The notes under the pieces are model-generated. The model saw nothing but the letters and a program-made list of their open reading frames with translations. It did not search any database and had not been told where the DNA came from. From Pseudomonas saudimassiliensis (lineage in GTDB: Bacteria > Pseudomonadota > Gammaproteobacteria > Pseudomonadales > Pseudomonadaceae): a stretch of DNA of 64,000 nucleotides. Below are positions 54,101 to 63,100 of this stretch, in pieces (positions within the stretch are counted from its first letter, which is position 1; each line of letters starts with the position of its first letter). Both the position numbers and the translations under genes were made by a program. The stretch covers positions 1,499,412 through 1,563,411 of the forward strand of contig NZ_LK391969.1 in NCBI RefSeq assembly GCF_000939975.1. Direction: 5' to 3'.

Positions 54101-57100
54101 CATCGGCAGTCAGGCTCTCGGCCCGGCCGAAGCGCAGGTTGCGGCCCGTCATCTGCACAGTGCCCTGCGCCTCGGCATTGCCACCGACGATGTCGCCGTC
54201 GGTCTGAATCAGGATATTGGCATCCGAGTACAGATCTGCCGGCTGCAGACCATTCACTGCACCCGCATCCGCCTCCAGACCAAAGCGAATGCTGCCCAGC
54301 GACCCGGACTCGGTCGTCAGGGTCATATCGTCGCCGCTGCGACCATTGAACAGCGTCAGGCCGCCCAGGCTGTGTACGCTGAGCGTCCCGGCGGTCGCCG
54401 CTGTGCCCAGCTCGACCGACCCGGCCTGTAGCTGAATCCGGCCCTGCGGGCTGTGCAAGCCCACCGCGGCAAAGTTGCCCGCAGCCTGCAGCAGCAGATT
54501 ACCGGCCGCGCTCTCCAGCTCGCCCAGATCGGCACTGCCGACATTGAACTGCACGTCCTGACCAGCAGTAGCACTGTCGCCGTACCAATGGCCCGGTCCG
54601 CGTACCTGCAGGGACTGCCCCACATTCAGGGTATCCCAGCCCAATCGCGCGTCGGCGCTGCTGCCGACCAGTTCAGCCCACTCGCCGACCTCTGCCTGGC
54701 CCAGATGCAGGTCACCCGACATCTGCGCCTGCAACCAGCCACCGACTTCCAGCACATCAACCTGCAGATCGCCGCCCCGATAATGGATATTGTCGGCTGC
54801 CAGCATGCTCCCCAGCTGCACACCCTGGCCTGCATTACCGAGGCTGATGCTGCCGTTTTCAGCGCTCATCAGGGTGCCGCTCAGTGCGCTCAGATTGCGC
54901 AGGACGATATCACCCTGGCGGGTTTCGGTACGCGTCAGCTCGGGCAGGTCAACCAGCAATGCCTGATCGACACGGCCGATGCCCTGCTCGGCCTGCACGA
55001 TGGCCGACCCGGTACGCTCGGCGCGCAGGTTGACCTGGCCATCGCCGTTCGCGTCGATCCGCCCCCCAGCGCGCAGATTGAACAGTGCACCATCGGCCTG
55101 ACCGGCACGGAACAGCTGGCCCAGCGACATGTCACCGTCGGTGCTGATGGCCAGCAGGCCAGCGGCCTGCATCCGGCTGCCAGCATCCATCGACAGGCTG
55201 GCACCCATCCAGGTGGCATCGCCGCCGGCAAGCGCCCGGTCGCGCAGACGCAGGGTATCCAGCGTGCTGACCAACAGATTGCCGCCCGCGGACAGCTGCT
55301 GCAGGTCCATGGCTTCCGGCGCCGCCACATGCAGGTCACCATCGGCGTGCAGGCTGCGGCCACTCAGGGTGGACGCCGCGTCCAGATACAGATTGCCGCC
55401 GGCGCGGATGACCCCGGCATGCAATGCTCCGGTATTGCTGAGGCGGATATCGCCACCGGCAGTGGCCCCCAGCTCGCCTTCCACCGAGGCCTGATCGATG
55501 ACCAGCGCGGCGCCATCCAGGCCAAGAATGTCATCACGGGCGTTCAGCTGGATATTCTGGCCGGTAATGGCCAGTCCCTCGTACTGACCCAGCAGGCTGC
55601 CGTTCGGGGCATCCAGACGCAGATCGCCTACCGCGAACACGCGGCCGATACGGAAGTCATCGCCCAGCCAGCGCAGGCCAATATGCTGCCCTGCCGAGGC
55701 CGACAGCAGGCGGCCGGCCACATCCAGCGAGAGCATGTCGTCATCGTTGACGGTACCCAGGTTGCCGGTGCCCGCCAGCAGCGTCAGATCCCCGCCAACG
55801 ATCAGGCTGCCTGCGCCATTGCTGGCCAGAATGCTGGTGGCTGCAGCCAGGCGTGCATCGCCCCCACTGCGCACCGTGCCGATATTCAGATTACCGGCCG
55901 ACTGCAGGTACAGCGCGCCACCGGTGGTGGCATCAAAGCGCTCGCTGGCAGCCACGTAGAACGGCTGGGTGCGATTGACCTGCAGACTGACCACCTGCCC
56001 GCTGTCGTCGCGGTTGAGTACCACATCACCCGGTGCGTTGGCGATGGCCAGCGCGGCGGCCTCCTGGGGAGTCAGGTTGCCGCTGCGCAGATCGTCGAAG
56101 TTGATCAGCAGACTGTCGCCCAGCCGGCCGATGTTCTGGCCGGTAATCAGGGTGACATTCCGACCGACAACGTTCGGATCAGCCGCGCCAACCGGGGTGC
56201 TCGACGCCGACCCCATCGCAGTGGAGTCGATGGCATAGCGCAGTTCACCTTCGGTCCAGATCGCGTCGTGGGTCAGCGCAGCGATCTGCTCAGCGCTGGC
56301 GGTATAGCTGAAGTCGGTGCGCAGCGACTGGAACGCCGTCTGCTCGGCCCAGTCTTCACCAAACACGCCCGCAAAGAACAGGGCATGGCCGTTGTAGCGC
56401 TCGGCGGCATAACTCTGCACCTCGGCGTCGCTGAGGCCGGTGCGCCCCGCCTGCAGCTCCGCCAGGGGGCGATAGAAGTCCAGACTGTCCGCGGCAAGCA
56501 CGAAGGTGTCGCCCCGCAGGCTGCCGAGTTCCTTCAGGCGCCAGTACTCGCGGTACTGACTGACGACCTGATCCTCGAACGGCTTGACCGTGCCCTGCTG
56601 GATGTTGGCCTCGGCGCCATATTCGCTGGTGAGCTTGAGCTTCTCCCAGATCTGCTGACGCTGGGTTTCGTCCAGGGTGTCGGAGGCCAGGCGCTGACCG
56701 GCATCGTACAGCGAGCCGTTGTCCACCTTCAGCCAGACATCACCGGTTTCCGACACGATCTGGCCGACCCAGGCATCCCCTGCGATCTCGTTGAGGAAGA
56801 CATCCCGGACAGCAAAGGCGTTCAGGTTGCCATGGGTGCTGCCGCCGCCGGCGGTGGCCTGCTCCTGGGCAATGACCCGCAGGGGCGCTGCACCGCTGCC
56901 GATGGCACCGGTCGCGTACAGATCCAGGTTACGCCCTGTCACATGGGCACTGCCGGCAGCCAGGCCGCCGATGGCGCCCAGGTTGCCATTCACCCGTACC
57001 ACTACATCACCCAGACCGTTGCCGGCATTGATGTTGCGCACCAGCACGTCGGAGGTCAGATCCAGATTGATGCCGGCGGCGCCGGACACGGCGCTCAGCG

Positions 57101-60100
57101 TGCCACCGGCAGCTAGACCGGCCACCACGGCGCGGCCTGCCTGGCCGACGTAACCACCCGCCGTCATGTCCAGCTGCTGACTGAAGCTGGTGCCGTCACT
57201 GCCGTTGATGATATTGCCGGCGGCCTGCAGGCGCGTGAGGCCACCGGCGTTGCTCAGCCGCCCGCCAATGATCAGGTTGTTGTTGGTTTTGGCGTCAATC
57301 AGTCCGCTCGAATTGCCGACGAAGGCGATCGCAAAGGGATTATCTGCCTTGACCGAATGATCAATAGTCAGCGTCGCCGAACGCGGCAGTTGGTAAACCC
57401 ACTGCGCGTAATACTCGCCTGCCCGCGCGTGGCCGGCCGGATAGCGACCGCTGGCTTTGAAATCCCAGTTACAACTGGAGCCGATACCGCCATCGCAACC
57501 GTGATAATTGACCGCAAAATTGTAATTGCTGCCAAGACTGCCGCTGATGTGCTGTTCGTAGACGTTATCCAGATCACGTACTACTACCTCCCCTTCGGAC
57601 ACCTTCCAGGGATCATTTGGCGAGATGTAGTCCCAGGCCCAGTTGCTGACGCTCAGATTATCGCCGTCCCTGATAATGGTCCGGGACAGGTCAGCCTCCT
57701 GAGTCCACTCGAAACGCAAGTTGTCCAGTGGGTTGTAGGTGGCTGTGCTGGCCGAGGAGCTGTGCACAAGGTGGGCATCCAGCACGGAACTGGCGCCGTT
57801 GCGGTTGTCGTACACGCTCAGACCGCTGTTCTGGTCGTGCACATACCAGGTGCTCAAATCCCGGCCGCCGGTCGTTTTCTTGAAGGTATCGACGATCTGT
57901 ACGATGCCCACGGAACCGACCCCGGTATCGATGTCGCCGAGTTGCAGCTGGTGCGCCGAGCGGTTGTCGATTGTCACCTCACCGAAGCCATTGTTGACCT
58001 CGATCCGACCCGTCGGGTTGGTACTGATAATGCCGCCGCGCATATAGATGAAGCCGCCGCCGGAGGCGTTGACATCATCCAGCACAATGCGCTGGTTGAC
58101 GAAATCGTACTTGGCCCCAATCGGCTGGCCCCCGGAAGCGGTCAGCAGATGCGTGGGGATATCCACCGCTTCCACGCACAGGCCGGTGGTGCAGCCATGC
58201 TGGCTGATCCAGGTATCCAACGCCTCGCTGATGGTCACCGAGCGATTGGTCGCCATACCGCTGCTGATGGTGCCATTGATATCGATATACTTCGCCTGGA
58301 TACCCACCTGGCCACCCACCACCCGGCGGCCATCACCGCCCGCGCCAATATTGGCCTGTTCGTAAGCCATAGCGCTCTTGTACAGTGAGCGGTAGGTGAT
58401 GATCGGCATCCACGAGTTGGTGTTACTGATACCGCGGAAGCGGAACGCACTGCCGGTGAAGGATTTCGCCGTAGCTTCACTGCAGTTCAAACCGGCCCCT
58501 ACCGAGGCAGGCAGGCAGCCACCGAACAGCAGTATGCTGGAGCCGGACGATTCGCTGTCGTAGGGGCCACGGTAGACCAGCTCTTCGGTCAGCGTTCCCG
58601 AATTGTTAACACCACTGCCACCGTAGAGGTAATTGCCAATCAGCTCCAGGGCGACATTGGCCGAGCCGGTTACGCCGGCAAAGGAGCGCCATTCGGAGAA
58701 GGGATTGCTGTTGACCGACCAGTAACTGTTGGGCTGGTACACCGTCATCGAGCCATTGGGGACTTCCACCAGCACCTGCTGGCCGTAGGTCACACCGAAC
58801 TGGCCCAGTGACCCCTTAGCGTTGGAAATGTGCACCAGGCCGCCCTGGTTGAGGATATCGCCCACCAGGAAGATGCCCGGGCCGTAACCGACGTTGCCGA
58901 CGTTGCCGCCGTAGCTGTTGTCGATACGGATCTCGGCTCGGCGGTCAGCCGCGACCTCGTTGACCTGTCCATTGAACTGCGAACGCGCGGCCGCCCCGGT
59001 GAAGTACACCCGGCCGCCGGGCTGATCCGGGATCAGCGCATTGCCCACCAGCAGGTAATTGGCACTCTGGTTGAGCACCTGGATGCGCGGGCCGCCATTG
59101 GCGGTCACGGTACCGTTGCCGGACAGCGTATCGGCGTTGATGGTAACGGTACCGCCGGCGGCGAGCATGTCACCCAGCTCGATGGCGCCGACATGGGTAC
59201 CGGAGATGGTGCCTTCCATCACCGCACGGGTGACCGCATCCATATCAGTGAAGGTATCGAGGAACTGACGCGGATTGAAGTTGGTGAGCTTCAGCGCACT
59301 GATCGGCAGGCCAGCTGACTGGGTGATGGTCCCGTCGGCGGCGATATTGATCAGCAGTTCGTGGTAACGGCCGGCCAGCAGCGTGCCGTTGAGCGTGGCA
59401 GCAATGTCGCGGTTGATGTCCGCGTTGCTGTTGCGGCTGGTCACCGGGATGAAGCCCAGCTGATAACCCCGTGCCACGCCGTCGGCCTGTGCATTGACCA
59501 GACCGTAATAGCTGCCGGCGCGAACATTGCGCGCCGCCAGGGCCTGACTGCCCTCCGCCAGGACCGTGCTGGCCTTGTTGTTGATGTGGGCGTCAGCGCG
59601 CACTGTAGGTATCGCGACGATACCGCGCACCGTGCTGTTGGCCACCGAGGTGAGCTGCAGGGTGTTCTGCCACAGCCCTTCCGGATCGTCGCCCGCCGTC
59701 AGGGTAATGTTGCCCAGTGCCTCCAACCGGGTGTTGCGGCCCACCGACAGGGACTGATCTGAGTTCAGGTCGCCGTCAACGCTTGCATCGGCTACACCGG
59801 CTGCGCCCCAGGTGCTGGCCAGGGCCTCCAGCGACATGCCGGCTTGGCTGTAGGTGCCTGCGCCCAGCGAGCCACTGGAGAACAACAGACCGTTGTCACC
59901 AATGGTCACCGTGTTGTTCAGATTCGCTTCGCTGTTCACACCCACGCCGCCGCCGGCAATCGCGCCGCCGGTACTCAGGGTGACGGACTCGCTCACCTGC
60001 ATGCGGGTGAACGCACGCAGCAGCAGGCGGGAGCTGTAATCGGCGGCATTGATGCCTGCATACAGATCGACATTGTCACCCACATCCACATGGGCCTTGC

Positions 60101-63100
60101 TGTCGATGTGCGTGTCGCTGTACACCGCCTGCCCACTGATCACCCCGCCGCCAGCACCGGATGCCGCTGCGCCAAGGTGATGACTGAAGATGTTGTTATT
60201 GGCGGTGACAATCAGGTCCTTCTGCGCCGCCAGCTGGCTGTTATCACCGATGCTGGCCTGGCTGTTGGCCAACACACGGTTCTCGCTCCCGGCACCACTG
60301 GCGCCGGCCAGAGCCGCATTCACCGAGTTGGCGTGGGTACCGAAGATCGCCCGGTACTCAGCATTGACTGCCAGGTTACGCATGGCGATCTCTACCGAGT
60401 CGCCGATCTGCGCGAGGGCCGAGCCCTTGGTCAGCGTACTGGCTACCGACGCATTACCGGCAATCAGACCGCCACTGCCCGCTACCGACTTGGCCTGATT
60501 GATGTCCTCGGCGTTGGCATCGACCAGCAGATCGCTGATCACTACATCGCCATCGCGGTCATTGGCAAAGTCGCCCAGCCGCGCCAGGGTGGTGCTGTCC
60601 GATTCGGCCATCGCCACCGAGGCACCCGCCGCCAGACCGCCCACCGCGACGCCGAGCGCATCGGCATATTGATGGCTGCGAGCATCCGCCAGAATCTCGA
60701 TGCGCCCTGCGGGGAGCTTCAGGTGCGAGCCGGTCAGGGACTTGACGGTCGCTGTGTTCAGGGCCTCGGCAATGGTTGCATTGGCGCTGAGGAACAGACC
60801 GCCGCTACCGGCGATGGCCTGGGCGCGGACGTTGGCCTGATCCGGATCAATCTCACTGCCGGTGCGGTTGTATTCAAGTGTCGATTTCAGGCGCAGGCCG
60901 CCTGTGCCGCGCACATCGGCCCGGTCGCCCAGGCTGGCGGTGACGGTATTGGCCGTCTGGGCCCGCGCATAGGACGCGCCCACCGCCGCTCCACCGGCAA
61001 CTGTCGCCCCCAGGGCATAGGCATTGAGCTGCGGGAGCACGCTGGCGTCCAGCGAGACGCCGCCGGTGCCGCCATTGAGCATGACATCGTCGCCAACCAG
61101 CGCCTGAACGCGCGTGCGCTCGACCGCGACCGAGGCAACGCCGGTGCCGGCACCAAACAGTCCTCCCGCGGCAGCCACGCCGTAGACATCGATGCCGCCC
61201 TCGCCGCGTGCGCTCAGATTGATGGCGCCCCCGGTCAACTGTGCATCGTCGGCCACCTGCACGGTAACGTTGCTGTCACGGTCGCCGCTGGCGACCACAA
61301 TCCCGACCGCCGCCGCGCCAGCACTGGCGCCCAGGGCATCCAGATCCAGATTGAACGTATCGCTGGCATTCAGGTTCATCGCACCCGTGCTGGTATGGGT
61401 GCCACTGATGCGGCTGCCGATGTCGTTGCGCATTTGCCCAATGGCCAGTGCCGCCCCCAGTCCCACGCCGAAACCCGCGCCGCCGGCGTAAGATTCGACC
61501 TCGACTGCGTTATCGTAACCGGCGAGCGTGCTCGCCCGGGCGTCGATATTGAGCGACCCGGTGCGGCTGGTGCCACCGTTGAGTTCGGCAGCTACCCGTG
61601 CATTGGACAGGGTCAGCGCCATGCCACCGCCCACTGCGGCGGTGCCCGCCACGGCAGCAGCGCCGGCCAGGTTGCGGCTGTGCAGCCGGTCCTCGGCGGT
61701 GATGCTGGCAGCACCACTGGTGGTGATGCTGCTGTTGCTGGCCCGGGCCAGGGTCTCGTGCTTGCGCAGGCTGCCCGCTTCAAAACGGTCGTCCAGATCG
61801 GTCTTGTTGCTGTTGACGCGCGCTTTGGTGGCCGAATCGGTTTTGCTTACCAGCTCGTACTTCTGCGTTTCTTCGTTCCACTCGGTGGCGTCGTAGGTCA
61901 GATCCCCGGTCTTGTCGGCCCGACCGATGCGGTTGGCCTGGCTGAGACTGCCATCGCCACCCTGGTCCAGCTCATCCATGGCGTCGAAGTTTTCATCACC
62001 GGCGGTCACCGCGGTGGCGCCGGAGCCCAGCAGTACCAGCCCCATACTGCCGCCCAGAGCACTGCTACCGACCGCACCGGTGACGGTATTCAGCCGGATA
62101 TCCCCTTCACGCAGGGCCCTGAGGGTGAACTGGCTGCCAACCAGGGTCGAGCGATCAAACAGTGCACGGGTGGCGCTGTTGGCCACCAGTACGTTGGCGC
62201 TGCCGCCAACGCTGGTACCGCCCGCCACGGCCGCGCCGATGGTATTGCGCACGGTCAGGCTGTCTTTGGCGCTGATCGACAGATGGCCGAGGGACCGGCC
62301 GGTCTCGCCGAAATCGACCTGACTGGCACCGGCCTCGGTCGTGGTTTCCACAACCGCGATACCGATGGAACCGCCGACCGCCATTCCCCCGCCGCCGGCA
62401 CTCGCTACGTGCATGCCGATGCCCGTGCTGTTCTCGGCCGTTACCTCGGTACGGCCACTGAGCACCCGGGTACGCGGCCCGGTGGCCGCGTTCAGGTCCG
62501 TGCCCAGCCAGGCGCGGGTGACGCTCTGGTTGTACAAGGTGGCCAGCGCACCGGAGACCGCCACCGCACCGCCGGTGGCACTGACCGCGTTCGGCGTCAG
62601 CCGTTGCAGGGCACTGGCGCTGACCTTGAGCGAGCCCACGTCAAGCTGGCTGGCGCCATCGACCAGCGCGTCGGTTTCACTTTCGAGGATCACCAGGCTG
62701 GAGGAAATGCCGGGTGCCACAATGGCGCCGGCCAGGCTGGCGATGATGGTCGAGACATACTGCCCCGAACCGGCCGCGACCTCGGTCAGGCCCCGGCTGT
62801 TCAGTTGCACGCCGGTAAGGCGGGCCTGGGTCAGACGGCTGATGACGGTGTTGTCGACGCCGGCGCCGACCGCCGCCGCACTCGGGCCACCCGCCACGGC
62901 CGCCAGGTAACCGGCGGTGTAGCTGTGGCTGTTGGCGCCTACCCGCACGTTCTGCGCGCTGCCGGCACCAATGGCCTGGTTGATCCGCGCGCCGTCGATA
63001 TAGCCCTGGGTACTGCCGCCCAGCACCGTGGTGTTGACCACCCCGGAGACCGCCGCGCTGGCCAGCGGCACCACAGCCAGACTGGCCGACAGGGCGATCT

